NCBI GenBank assembly: GCA_934045075.1
Contig: OW203747.1
Span: 10,161,566-10,225,565, forward strand
Source of the DNA: Yponomeuta sedellus
Taxonomy: Eukaryota; Arthropoda; Insecta; Lepidoptera; Yponomeutidae
Length of the DNA: 64,000 nt
Direction of reading: 5' to 3'
Shown here: positions 1 to 10,857 of the stretch, in pieces
Numbering within the stretch: position 1 is the stretch's first letter
Layout: each line of letters begins with the position of its first letter
The notes under the pieces: generated by a model
Seen by the model: the letters and a program-made list of their open reading frames with translations, nothing else
Told to the model about the DNA's origin: nothing
Databases searched by the model: none
Made by a program: the position numbers and the translations under genes

Positions 1-46
1 TGATTTTATTTTTATTATTATTTTATATATAATATATATGAATATA

Positions 47-1638
47 TTATTTCATGTAACATATATGTACAAGCCCTCGCAAAAATATAAGAGTATCCAT
101 TTGATTTTTTTGTTGCAGGTGTGTTTGTAGTCGGTCTTCATTTTTTTTACTTTTTTTGTTTATAGGTCCATCTACTTGTGATATTATTCTTTCTACTGTG
201 TCTTCAGTATTTTTTTGTTCCTTTATGATTTCTTTAAGGGTCCTGTAAATATAATTTTTTTTATGATTGAGCAGAGTGTTCCAGCGCTCATGCCAACTTT
301 CTACGGAGTTCTGCGTTCTTGGTACTCCAGTAATATGACAATCTGAGACGGACCATAACTGTGGTGGAAAACGTGGTGCCTTTTTTTGGATACGAATTAT
401 TAGATTTCCACTTTTTTATATGATGTGTTCCAGTAATGTAATATTTCTCAAACCAGCATGTCACAGCTTCAGCTTCTTTTGGTAATACCTGTGAAATGTA
501 AAAGTTTCTTGAATAATTTGATGAATTATTAGTATTTAAGTAGGTCCATAACATAGGTAACCTACGTGTCTTCAGTAGCCAGGTTAAAAATAATTAATTT
601 AAAAGAGTACTCACTTGGTCCTTTAGCAATTTAAAAGCTTGGGGTATTTCATCGGGACTAAGGAATGCTAAAGCTGCGATATGGCGCATTTTGTGCGCGA
701 ATATGCTGTCTTCTCCATAAGTTTTGGCTAACTTAGTGGTCTGTATTTGTCGCCAGATGCTTTGACATAAATGAAAAAAACAAGCTTTATGGGTTGCATT
801 TGGGAAAACTTCTTTGACAGCCTTAATGGCTGCCATTTCAAAGTCCGTTACAACTACTGGTGGACTCAAATCAAGTTCATACTTATTGTACGCTACTTTA
901 CGAAGTAATTCTAAAAACAACGAATAGCACTTCTTAGTTTTTCTTGATAACAGTCCATATACTAGCGGCACTGTTTTCTTATTATTTCCCTCGCCGTTGA
1001 TGACACCGTGTATTGTATACAATTGGCAAAACGGCCATGGGCAACATTTAAAAGTGCCGTCCATTAACCAGTACGGCGAAGTGAATAAAATTTCCAAATT
1101 CTTTTTAGTGCCAAATATCAAAATACTCGTATCGTCATCCTTGTAGTGAGCTTATAGAAACTCTTCACCATTACATCGTGTAAACTCCTCTGGGAGGTCA
1201 AAATCCTGCAGGTTTTTGGGTAAAAGTGGGTAGCCCTTATTTCGTGCACGAGATATTATCATTTTCAAAGAGTGTTTACTAGAAAATGCTGGAGCGCTCG
1301 ATGATGGTAAATGTTCTGTACAAGATTGTATGATCTGTGCTGGACAGTCCATGCTGCTGGTTGCGCGTTGTTTTACGGAGTTTTTTAATCTTCGGTCGTC
1401 CACCTTTGCGGCCTCCGGCTTATGTAAATGTACTGCATAGTGGCTGTTTTTTAGAAAATGATAATTTTCCACCAATACAGTTTGTATGCGACCACCACAA
1501 AAAAAAGAGATTTTTTTTGACGCAGCACCAGTAAAAATTGTCGTTTCTCTTTCTATTTAAACTATACAAATGACCATCCATTAGCACTTGGTCTCGCCCT
1601 TTATTCGATTTTATTAATTCGCACTTTGATTGACTCAT
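47..1638 (-). pseudogene. FLYWCH-MULE transposase pseudogene, copy A
   Basis: Cut-and-paste transposase of the Mutator-like superfamily, recognised from its motifs. The ATG at 1638 opens a FLYWCH zinc finger (LYSLNRKRNDNFYWCC, then a Cys and an HLHKPE tail in another frame). The MULE DDE domain follows: first Asp in MDGTFK (about 1059-1061), second in VVTDFE (about 843-845), CFFHLCQ after it, and the catalytic Glu in NSVESWHERW (299-301). The C-terminus is HICYMK with the stop at 47-49. The full reading is about 490 codons after removing a 126-bp intron at 489-614. Three lesions break it: a frameshift between the A8 (1499-1506) and T8 (1511-1518) runs inside the finger, an in-frame TAA at 1152-1154, and a one-base frameshift in a T7 run at 381-387. 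Copies B and C carry the same lesions. It could be a dead element amplified after decay, or the homopolymer shifts could be sequencing errors. Confidence 0.85.
489..614 (-). other. Predicted spliceosomal intron in the MULE transposase
   Basis: On the minus strand the coding sequence stops at a donor GTGAGTAC after ...LLKDQ, and the expected continuation VLPKEAEAV begins right after a pyrimidine-rich acceptor TTTCACAG. Removing 126 bp joins the two in phase 0 and drops stops from the frame. The same sequence is at 2990-3115, 5491-5616 and 7992-8117. Confidence 0.7.
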
Positions 1639-1947
1639 TGTTTCGAGTTTTTAGATAAAAACTAACGCGGAAGTATATCAAACTGATACGCTGATGATTG
1701 CAATTGTGCACTATGTTATGCTCATTTGCAAGTTGAAAAAATAAACATAAAATTACCCACATTCTTAGAAATGAAACTGCCACTGCTGTTGTATTATTTA
1801 GTATCACGCATCACCAATAGATGGCATTAGATAGAAGGATTTATAAATTAGTGAATGTTATTCTAATTGCATAGTAGCAAAGAGAATATAACAACAATAG
1901 TAGGTATCAACTTTATTAAGTAGACATAAATTATTTCCATAGAAGTT

Positions 1948-2152
1948 TTCGAACTTCAGTGGCGTCGAACTATAGTTATTCGCGATGCGGTGATGTCGCC
2001 CTTCCGTGATTCGCTCTTACGTGGTTAGGACTTAAGTGGTAAGATCAGACTTTGATCTTACCACTTAAGTCCTAACCACGTAAGAGCGAATCACGGAAGG
2101 GCGACATCAACGCATCGCGAATAACTGTAGTCCGACGCCACTGAAGTTCGAA
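1948..2152. repeat. Palindromic junction of two MULE inverted repeats (A/B)
   Basis: The right inverted repeat of copy A (1948-2047) and the left one of copy B (2053-2152) face each other over a 5-bp spacer, GACTT. The arms are about 100 bp with three mismatches. The outer tip reads TGATCTTACCACTTAAG. Confidence 0.9.
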
Positions 2153-2182
2153 TATTCGAAATGCGACTCAAGGTCGAATCAC

Positions 2183-2316
2183 GGAAGTGCGACAGAATGG
2201 AAGTGCGACAGAATGGAAGTACGACAGAATGGAAGTGCGACAGAATGGAAGTACGACAGAATGGAAGTGCGACAGAATGAAAGTGCGACAGAATGAAAGT
2301 GCGACAAAATGAAAGT
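2183..2316. repeat. 16-bp subterminal minisatellite in MULE copy B
   Basis: Eight units of the type GGAAGTGCGACAGAAT plus a partial one, with a GTGCGAC/GTACGAC variant and GAAAG units at the far end. The unit resembles GGAAGGGCGAC inside the adjoining terminal inverted repeat, so it may have grown from it. Confidence 0.9.
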
Positions 2317-2547
2317 CGAGTGGGAATGAGAATGGGAGTGGGAGAGTGAAATAACAATATATGTAGATATTTACTCCTTGTATTAAAAAAGTAATTTAAT
2401 GGTAGGTACCTATATCGGAATACTACTAAATCAATCAATATTACATCGTAAGATTTCAGTGTAACTAAATGAAGAATATATTAATATTATTTATAATAAT
2501 ATGATTTTATTTTTATTATTATTTTATATATAATATATATGAATATA

Positions 2548-4139
2548 TTATTTCATGTAACATATATGTACAAGCCCTCGCAAAAATATAAGAGTATCCA
2601 TTTGATTTTTTTGTTGCAGGTGTGTTTGTAGTCGGTCTTCATTTTTTTTACTTTTTTTGTTTATAGGTCCATCTACTTGTGATATTATTCTTTCTACTGT
2701 GTCTTCAGTATTTTTTTGTTCCTTTATGATTTCTTTAAGGGTCCTGTAAATATAATTTTTTTTATGATTGAGCAGAGTGTTCCAGCGCTCATGCCAACTT
2801 TCTACGGAGTTCTGCGTTCTTGGTACTCCAGTAATATGACAATCTGAGACGGACCATAACTGTGGTGGAAAACGTGGTGCCTTTTTTTGGATACGAATTA
2901 TTAGATTTCCACTTTTTTATATGATGTGTTCCAGTAATGTAATATTTCTCAAACCAGCATGTCACAGCTTCAGCTTCTTTTGGTAATACCTGTGAAATGT
3001 AAAAGTTTCTTGAATAATTTGATGAATTATTAGTATTTAAGTAGGTCCATAACATAGGTAACCTACGTGTCTTCAGTAGCCAGGTTAAAAATAATTAATT
3101 TAAAAGAGTACTCACTTGGTCCTTTAGCAATTTAAAAGCTTGGGGTATTTCATCGGGACTAAGGAATGCTAAAGCTGCGATATGGCGCATTTTGTGCGCG
3201 AATATGCTGTCTTCTCCATAAGTTTTGGCTAACTTAGTGGTCTGTATTTGTCGCCAGATGCTTTGACATAAATGAAAAAAACAAGCTTTATGGGTTGCAT
3301 TTGGGAAAACTTCTTTGACAGCCTTAATGGCTGCCATTTCAAAGTCCGTTACAACTACTGGTGGACTCAAATCAAGTTCATACTTATTGTACGCTACTTT
3401 ACGAAGTAATTCTAAAAACAACGAATAGCACTTCTTAGTTTTTCTTGATAACAGTCCATATACTAGCGGCACTGTTTTCTTATTATTTCCCTCGCCGTTG
3501 ATGACACCGTGTATTGTATACAATTGGCAAAACGGCCATGGGCAACATTTAAAAGTGCCGTCCATTAACCAGTACGGCGAAGTGAATAAAATTTCCAAAT
3601 TCTTTTTAGTGCCAAATATCAAAATACTCGTATCGTCATCCTTGTAGTGAGCTTATAGAAACTCTTCACCATTACATCGTGTAAACTCCTCTGGGAGGTC
3701 AAAATCCTGCAGGTTTTTGGGTAAAAGTGGGTAGCCCTTATTTCGTGCACGAGATATTATCATTTTCAAAGAGTGTTTACTAGAAAATGCTGGAGCGCTC
3801 GATGATGGTAAATGTTCTGTACAAGATTGTATGATCTGTGCTGGACAGTCCATGCTGCTGGTTGCGCGTTGTTTTACGGAGTTTTTTAATCTTCGGTCGT
3901 CCACCTTTGCGGCCTCCGGCTTATGTAAATGTACTGCATAGTGGCTGTTTTTTAGAAAATGATAATTTTCCACCAATACAGTTTGTATGCGACCACCACA
4001 AAAAAAAGAGATTTTTTTTGACGCAGCACCAGTAAAAATTGTCGTTTCTCTTTCTATTTAAACTATACAAATGACCATCCATTAGCACTTGGTCTCGCCC
4101 TTTATTCGATTTTATTAATTCGCACTTTGATTGACTCAT
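2548..4139 (-). pseudogene. FLYWCH-MULE transposase pseudogene, copy B
   Basis: Same gene and same lesions as copy A, shifted by 2501 bp: in-frame stop at 3653-3655, finger frameshift near 4000-4019, T7 frameshift at 2882-2888, intron at 2990-3115. The three catalytic acidic residues are present but lie in different open segments, so no intact transposase can be read from this copy. Confidence 0.85.
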
Positions 4140-4448
4140 TGTTTCGAGTTTTTAGATAAAAACTAACGCGGAAGTATATCAAACTGATACGCTGATGATT
4201 GCAATTGTGCACTATGTTATGCTCATTTGCAAGTTGAAAAAATAAACATAAAATTACCCACATTCTTAGAAATGAAACTGCCACTGCTGTTGTATTATTT
4301 AGTATCACGCATCACCAATAGATGGCATTAGATAGAAGGATTTATAAATTAGTGAATGTTATTCTAATTGCATAGTAGCAAAGAGAATATAACAACAATA
4401 GTAGGTATCAACTTTATTAAGTAGACATAAATTATTTCCATAGAAGTT

Positions 4449-4653
4449 TTCGAACTTCAGTGGCGTCGAACTATAGTTATTCGCGATGCGGTGATGTCGC
4501 CCTTCCGTGATTCGCTCTTACGTGGTTAGGACTTAAGTGGTAAGATCAGACTTTGATCTTACCACTTAAGTCCTAACCACGTAAGAGCGAATCACGGAAG
4601 GGCGACATCAACGCATCGCGAATAACTGTAGTCCGACGCCACTGAAGTTCGAA
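4449..4653. repeat. Palindromic junction of two MULE inverted repeats (B/C)
   Basis: Same 205-bp structure and same GACTT spacer as the A/B junction. Confidence 0.9.
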
Positions 4654-4683
4654 TATTCGAAATGCGACTCAAGGTCGAATCAC

Positions 4684-4817
4684 GGAAGTGCGACAGAATG
4701 GAAGTGCGACAGAATGGAAGTACGACAGAATGGAAGTGCGACAGAATGGAAGTACGACAGAATGGAAGTGCGACAGAATGAAAGTGCGACAGAATGAAAG
4801 TGCGACAAAATGAAAGT
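4684..4817. repeat. 16-bp subterminal minisatellite in MULE copy C
   Basis: Same eight-unit array, with the same variant order, as in copy B. Confidence 0.9.
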
Positions 4818-5048
4818 CGAGTGGGAATGAGAATGGGAGTGGGAGAGTGAAATAACAATATATGTAGATATTTACTCCTTGTATTAAAAAAGTAATTTAA
4901 TGGTAGGTACCTATATCGGAATACTACTAAATCAATCAATATTACATCGTAAGATTTCAGTGTAACTAAATGAAGAATATATTAATATTATTTATAATAA
5001 TATGATTTTATTTTTATTATTATTTTATATATAATATATATGAATATA

Positions 5049-6640
5049 TTATTTCATGTAACATATATGTACAAGCCCTCGCAAAAATATAAGAGTATCC
5101 ATTTGATTTTTTTGTTGCAGGTGTGTTTGTAGTCGGTCTTCATTTTTTTTACTTTTTTTGTTTATAGGTCCATCTACTTGTGATATTATTCTTTCTACTG
5201 TGTCTTCAGTATTTTTTTGTTCCTTTATGATTTCTTTAAGGGTCCTGTAAATATAATTTTTTTTATGATTGAGCAGAGTGTTCCAGCGCTCATGCCAACT
5301 TTCTACGGAGTTCTGCGTTCTTGGTACTCCAGTAATATGACAATCTGAGACGGACCATAACTGTGGTGGAAAACGTGGTGCCTTTTTTTGGATACGAATT
5401 ATTAGATTTCCACTTTTTTATATGATGTGTTCCAGTAATGTAATATTTCTCAAACCAGCATGTCACAGCTTCAGCTTCTTTTGGTAATACCTGTGAAATG
5501 TAAAAGTTTCTTGAATAATTTGATGAATTATTAGTATTTAAGTAGGTCCATAACATAGGTAACCTACGTGTCTTCAGTAGCCAGGTTAAAAATAATTAAT
5601 TTAAAAGAGTACTCACTTGGTCCTTTAGCAATTTAAAAGCTTGGGGTATTTCATCGGGACTAAGGAATGCTAAAGCTGCGATATGGCGCATTTTGTGCGC
5701 GAATATGCTGTCTTCTCCATAAGTTTTGGCTAACTTAGTGGTCTGTATTTGTCGCCAGATGCTTTGACATAAATGAAAAAAACAAGCTTTATGGGTTGCA
5801 TTTGGGAAAACTTCTTTGACAGCCTTAATGGCTGCCATTTCAAAGTCCGTTACAACTACTGGTGGACTCAAATCAAGTTCATACTTATTGTACGCTACTT
5901 TACGAAGTAATTCTAAAAACAACGAATAGCACTTCTTAGTTTTTCTTGATAACAGTCCATATACTAGCGGCACTGTTTTCTTATTATTTCCCTCGCCGTT
6001 GATGACACCGTGTATTGTATACAATTGGCAAAACGGCCATGGGCAACATTTAAAAGTGCCGTCCATTAACCAGTACGGCGAAGTGAATAAAATTTCCAAA
6101 TTCTTTTTAGTGCCAAATATCAAAATACTCGTATCGTCATCCTTGTAGTGAGCTTATAGAAACTCTTCACCATTACATCGTGTAAACTCCTCTGGGAGGT
6201 CAAAATCCTGCAGGTTTTTGGGTAAAAGTGGGTAGCCCTTATTTCGTGCACGAGATATTATCATTTTCAAAGAGTGTTTACTAGAAAATGCTGGAGCGCT
6301 CGATGATGGTAAATGTTCTGTACAAGATTGTATGATCTGTGCTGGACAGTCCATGCTGCTGGTTGCGCGTTGTTTTACGGAGTTTTTTAATCTTCGGTCG
6401 TCCACCTTTGCGGCCTCCGGCTTATGTAAATGTACTGCATAGTGGCTGTTTTTTAGAAAATGATAATTTTCCACCAATACAGTTTGTATGCGACCACCAC
6501 AAAAAAAAGAGATTTTTTTTGACGCAGCACCAGTAAAAATTGTCGTTTCTCTTTCTATTTAAACTATACAAATGACCATCCATTAGCACTTGGTCTCGCC
6601 CTTTATTCGATTTTATTAATTCGCACTTTGATTGACTCAT
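5049..6640 (-). pseudogene. FLYWCH-MULE transposase pseudogene, copy C
   Basis: Same gene and lesions as copies A and B (stop at 6154-6156, T7 frameshift at 5383-5389, intron at 5491-5616). This is the intact-length reference for locating the deletion in copy D. Confidence 0.85.
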
Positions 6641-6949
6641 TGTTTCGAGTTTTTAGATAAAAACTAACGCGGAAGTATATCAAACTGATACGCTGATGAT
6701 TGCAATTGTGCACTATGTTATGCTCATTTGCAAGTTGAAAAAATAAACATAAAATTACCCACATTCTTAGAAATGAAACTGCCACTGCTGTTGTATTATT
6801 TAGTATCACGCATCACCAATAGATGGCATTAGATAGAAGGATTTATAAATTAGTGAATGTTATTCTAATTGCATAGTAGCAAAGAGAATATAACAACAAT
6901 AGTAGGTATCAACTTTATTAAGTAGACATAAATTATTTCCATAGAAGTT

Positions 6950-7154
6950 TTCGAACTTCAGTGGCGTCGAACTATAGTTATTCGCGATGCGGTGATGTCG
7001 CCCTTCCGTGATTCGCTCTTACGTGGTTAGGACTTAAGTGGTAAGATCAGACTTTGATCTTACCACTTAAGTCCTAACCACGTAAGAGCGAATCACGGAA
7101 GGGCGACATCAACGCATCGCGAATAACTGTAGTCCGACGCCACTGAAGTTCGAA
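6950..7154. repeat. Palindromic junction of two MULE inverted repeats (C/D)
   Basis: Third junction of the same structure, again with the GACTT spacer. Confidence 0.9.
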
Positions 7155-7184
7155 TATTCGAAATGCGACTCAAGGTCGAATCAC

Positions 7185-7318
7185 GGAAGTGCGACAGAAT
7201 GGAAGTGCGACAGAATGGAAGTACGACAGAATGGAAGTGCGACAGAATGGAAGTACGACAGAATGGAAGTGCGACAGAATGAAAGTGCGACAGAATGAAA
7301 GTGCGACAAAATGAAAGT
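7185..7318. repeat. 16-bp subterminal minisatellite in MULE copy D
   Basis: Same eight-unit array as in copies B and C. Confidence 0.9.
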
Positions 7319-7549
7319 CGAGTGGGAATGAGAATGGGAGTGGGAGAGTGAAATAACAATATATGTAGATATTTACTCCTTGTATTAAAAAAGTAATTTA
7401 ATGGTAGGTACCTATATCGGAATACTACTAAATCAATCAATATTACATCGTAAGATTTCAGTGTAACTAAATGAAGAATATATTAATATTATTTATAATA
7501 ATATGATTTTATTTTTATTATTATTTTATATATAATATATATGAATATA

Positions 7550-8516
7550 TTATTTCATGTAACATATATGTACAAGCCCTCGCAAAAATATAAGAGTATC
7601 CATTTGATTTTTTTGTTGCAGGTGTGTTTGTAGTCGGTCTTCATTTTTTTTACTTTTTTTGTTTATAGGTCCATCTACTTGTGATATTATTCTTTCTACT
7701 GTGTCTTCAGTATTTTTTTGTTCCTTTATGATTTCTTTAAGGGTCCTGTAAATATAATTTTTTTTATGATTGAGCAGAGTGTTCCAGCGCTCATGCCAAC
7801 TTTCTACGGAGTTCTGCGTTCTTGGTACTCCAGTAATATGACAATCTGAGACGGACCATAACTGTGGTGGAAAACGTGGTGCCTTTTTTTGGATACGAAT
7901 TATTAGATTTCCACTTTTTTATATGATGTGTTCCAGTAATGTAATATTTCTCAAACCAGCATGTCACAGCTTCAGCTTCTTTTGGTAATACCTGTGAAAT
8001 GTAAAAGTTTCTTGAATAATTTGATGAATTATTAGTATTTAAGTAGGTCCATAACATAGGTAACCTACGTGTCTTCAGTAGCCAGGTTAAAAATAATTAA
8101 TTTAAAAGAGTACTCACTTGGTCCTTTAGCAATTTAAAAGCTTGGGGTATTTCATCGGGACTAAGGAATGCTAAAGCTGCGATATGGCGCATTTTGTGCG
8201 CGAATATGCTGTCTTCTCCATAAGTTTTGGCTAACTTAGTGGTCTGTATTTGTCGCCAGATGCTTTGACATAAATGAAAAAAACAAGCTTTATGGGTTGC
8301 ATTTGGGAAAACTTCTTTGACAGCCTTAATGGCTGCCATTTCAAAGTCCGTTACAACTACTGGTGGACTCAAATCAAGTTCATACTTATTGTACGCTACT
8401 TTACGAAGTAATTCTAAAAACAACGAATTTCTATTTAAACTATACAAATGACCATCCATTAGCACTTGGTCTCGCCCTTTATTCGATTTTATTAATTCGC
8501 ACTTTGATTGACTCAT
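7550..8516 (-). pseudogene. Deleted MULE transposase, FLYWCH start fused to DDE half
   Basis: The deletion removes the second half of the FLYWCH finger, the linker, the first catalytic Asp (DGTFK) and two of the three lesions. It fuses the first 29 residues (MSQSKCELIK...LYSLNR) in frame to SLFLELLRKV and the rest of the MULE domain, giving an open 139-codon frame up to the donor site of the intron (7992-8117). The VVTDFE Asp remains, as does the NSVE Glu beyond the T7 frameshift. Without the first Asp it cannot be catalytic; a role as a truncated binding or repressor protein is only speculation. Confidence 0.8.
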
Positions 8517-8825
8517 TGTTTCGAGTTTTTAGATAAAAACTAACGCGGAAGTATATCAAACTGATACGCTGATGATTGCAATTGTGCACTATGTTATGCT
8601 CATTTGCAAGTTGAAAAAATAAACATAAAATTACCCACATTCTTAGAAATGAAACTGCCACTGCTGTTGTATTATTTAGTATCACGCATCACCAATAGAT
8701 GGCATTAGATAGAAGGATTTATAAATTAGTGAATGTTATTCTAATTGCATAGTAGCAAAGAGAATATAACAACAATAGTAGGTATCAACTTTATTAAGTA
8801 GACATAAATTATTTCCATAGAAGTT

Positions 8826-8931
8826 TTCGAACTTCAGTGGCGTCGAACTATAGTTATTCGCGATGCGGTGATGTCGCCCTTCCGTGATTCGCTCTTACGT
8901 GGTTAGGACTTAAGTGGTAAGATCAGACTTT
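8826..8931. repeat. Right MULE inverted repeat and array edge
   Basis: Right terminal inverted repeat of copy D (8826-8925) followed by GACTTT and then non-array sequence. The same bases sit between every pair of copies, so they are the best candidate for a target-site duplication of 7 or more bp. Confidence 0.75.
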
Positions 8932-9182
8932 ATAGTTAATTCGAAATTCATTAAATTGTAAATTGTAGTCCTTACGTAAGTTTTAGTTTACAATGAAAAG
9001 ACGGTTTAAATTACGAAATAAGAGAGTGAATAAACCAGTCTACCTCAAGTTACAAAAAGTCGCGTCTAAAATCCAGTGAAATAATGTGAGATTTGGCAAC
9101 GTGTGCGTTTGGCGAAACAGAATAAGACTGTATATACGGCTTCGCTTACGACTCTCTATGCAGATAAGCTAAAATACATGCG

Positions 9183-9266
9183 AGCTGGATGCAGGCGGCA
9201 CAGGACCGTGAAGCTTGGAAAACCATGAAGGAGACCTATGTCCTGCAGTGGGTGTCAAATGGATGA
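9183..9266 (+). mobile_element. L1-like LINE C-terminal fragment
   Basis: Encodes SWMQAAQDREAWKTMKET and YVLQW before a TGA at 9264. This matches the C-terminus typical of lepidopteran endonuclease/reverse-transcriptase LINEs and is followed by a short GAT-rich tail. Only the last 27 codons remain. Confidence 0.6.
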
Positions 9267-9287
9267 TGAAGCTAAAATTAAATTAAA

Positions 9288-9362
9288 AACTACTCTCTGC
9301 CTATACTCTCTCCCTGAGAGAAGGCATGTGCCCGACGACAGTATGACGTAGGTACTGTGACG
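9288..9362 (+). mobile_element. SINE-D fragment
   Basis: Carries the SINE-D 3' signature: CTCTCCCTGAGAGAAGGC followed by a degenerate 'cctgcagtgggacgt' end. Confidence 0.5.
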
Positions 9363-9556
9363 ATACTTCTTTATAGTACTCGTAGCTGGCTGGCGTAGCT
9401 GTCTAAGCAGTTTGAATTATTTGAAGAATATCGTTCCGTTTTGTTTAGGCAGGTGTCAGTCGTGTTGAGAGTCGCAGCTAGGCTAGGTTTTGGTGATAAA
9501 AAAGATAAATAATAATGTATTGCTGCTAAATCAAGAGTTTAAATAACTACTGTGCT

Positions 9557-9835
9557 ACATTACATCTTCTTCTTCTTCAGGCTATATTATATAGTCCACT
9601 GCTGGACATAGCCCTCCCCTAATTATGGCCATAGCGCTCTGTCTTATACCATCATTGGGGGTTAGTGCCCACAATCCCCACGCTGGGCATGCGGGTTGGG
9701 GATCGCAGATTGGTGGCATTATACTGCAGGGGGCGCTGCTGCCCACCCCTCGGTTTATGTCCCTTAGTCGCCTTTTACGACACCCGCGAGAAGAATTTGG
9801 GTTGGTGCTGTTCTTTAAGCCTACACCACACAGCA
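9557..9835 (-). mobile_element. L1-like LINE 3' end
   Basis: On the minus strand it ends in GGCTATGTCCAGCAGTGGAC, then 'tagcctgaagaagaag'. The body matches 29054-29265, 51065-51258 and 53184-53412. Confidence 0.7.
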
Positions 9836-9914
9836 TACATTACATAGCAGCTACATTACATAGGCTACAGTAATATAAGTACGAAAGAGTATTAATTTTG
9901 GATGGATGTTGCCA

Positions 9915-10310
9915 AATAATAAATTGTTACGCGATTAAGTCCCAAAAATATTCTATGTTTATTTATCACACACAGATTAGAGAAAATATGAATACTATGT
10001 TAAAAAATTGAGACAAATATGTAATAAAAAGGATAGGGCTCAGCTTAGTGCTGTAAGTGCATGCATCATCACAGCACCGATTTTCAGCCCGTCCTTGTTC
10101 TCACTGAATGAAATACAATAAAAGTTTGCAGATTTTAAAAAGAGAACATCGCAGTTGTAATCAAACAAAATATGTAAAATATAAATGAAATAAATCTGTT
10201 AAGCAATATTTGGTAACGTCGTCGAAACGTCGAGACTACGCGATTAGGCCCCGAAAATATTCTAACATTGAGTTTAAGTCGCGAAAGTTTAAAATATGTT
10301 ATAAACATTT
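9915..10310 (-). repeat. Dispersed repeat, uninterrupted copy
   Basis: The part at 9955-10155 matches 28970-29350, and the part at 10205-10310 is the reverse complement of sequence at 22997-23060 and 26183-26245. It contains GTCGTCGAAACGTCGAG. Site 10078-10085 is the empty form of a LINE insertion seen at 29054. Family not identified. Confidence 0.6.
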
Positions 10311-10857
10311 TTTCAATTTCAATTTAAGAGAATGCCCGCGCTGCGTCCACCGCTAAACGGGGCCCGATTTACGCGAAAGCTTTTTCGCGGTCAATTAGTT
10401 GCAGAATTTGCGTTTGTGCTTAAGCACGTCGTTACGAGGAATTACCCAGTGTGTTGCGGGTATTTTTTTCGCTGTAAAATGTGGATTTTATTATTTCGTG
10501 GGTGGAAGCGATTAGAGACGGTGGCCGGTTCCGTGGAGGCTTCTCGGTACGGTTCCATATCCTACCTGGATGGTTAGTTAGTTAGACTGACCACCGGTTT
10601 CTCGTACCCTAACAAACTAACAGCTTTGACGTTTATTAAGTTAGTTAAATCTGAGATTTTCCTCACGTACTCCCGTTTTCTGGCACACTAACGGGGCGTT
10701 AATCTACCGTTAACAGATGTCTGTTGTCCAAAATTCGTACAAAAGAAACCACTAACAAATGTTAACATTACATTCACAGCTTGTAAGTGTTCTAGATAAC
10801 GGGGATCTGTTTTCTGCACTTAGCTTCATAGTTGGGCCGTTGTTGGTACGCAGCAAG
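10311..10857. other. Unassigned stretch with a decayed foldback
   Basis: No recognisable gene; an 81-codon open frame at 10332-10577 matches nothing I know. Bases 10580-10750 share pieces with the foldback at 30633-30757 ('ctaccgttaacag', 'ctggcacactaac'). Confidence 0.35.

Larger units (their letters stand above)
1..2047 (-). mobile_element. MULE transposon copy A, left end outside window
   Basis: This is the first of four head-to-tail copies. Base 1 corresponds to base 2502, so the copy enters the window after its left inverted repeat and minisatellite. It holds the whole transposase pseudogene on the minus strand and ends with the right terminal inverted repeat at 1948-2047. The superfamily is called from the FLYWCH plus MULE-type transposase and the long inverted repeats. 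Confidence 0.85.
2053..4548 (-). mobile_element. MULE transposon copy B, complete
   Basis: A 2496-bp element with both 100-bp terminal inverted repeats (2053-2152 and 4449-4548), the minisatellite and the transposase pseudogene. It appears identical to copies A and C: all seven longer reading frames translate the same. Confidence 0.9.
4554..7049 (-). mobile_element. MULE transposon copy C, complete
   Basis: 2496-bp element with both terminal inverted repeats (4554-4653 and 6950-7049). I saw no difference from copy B in the stretches compared. Confidence 0.9.
7055..8925 (-). mobile_element. MULE transposon copy D, internally deleted
   Basis: Same ends as the other copies but 625 bp shorter. 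The deletion joins the equivalents of bases 5927 and 6553 of copy C at 8428/8429, with a single shared T. It keeps both terminal inverted repeats, so it has the form of a non-autonomous derivative. It is the last copy of the array. Confidence 0.9.

Noticed and set aside
2091..2438. 115-codon minus frame with Ser-His-Phe repeats, recurring every 2501 bp
   Set aside because: It is a reading of the 16-bp minisatellite (a multiple-of-three mismatch makes the repeat drift) and the inverted repeat, with no domain or homologous pattern.
1..8931. Tandem repeat as a CRISPR-like or satellite array
   Set aside because: The unit is a complete transposon with terminal inverted repeats and a transposase; no short regular repeats with spacers. 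The 16-bp minisatellite has no spacers either.
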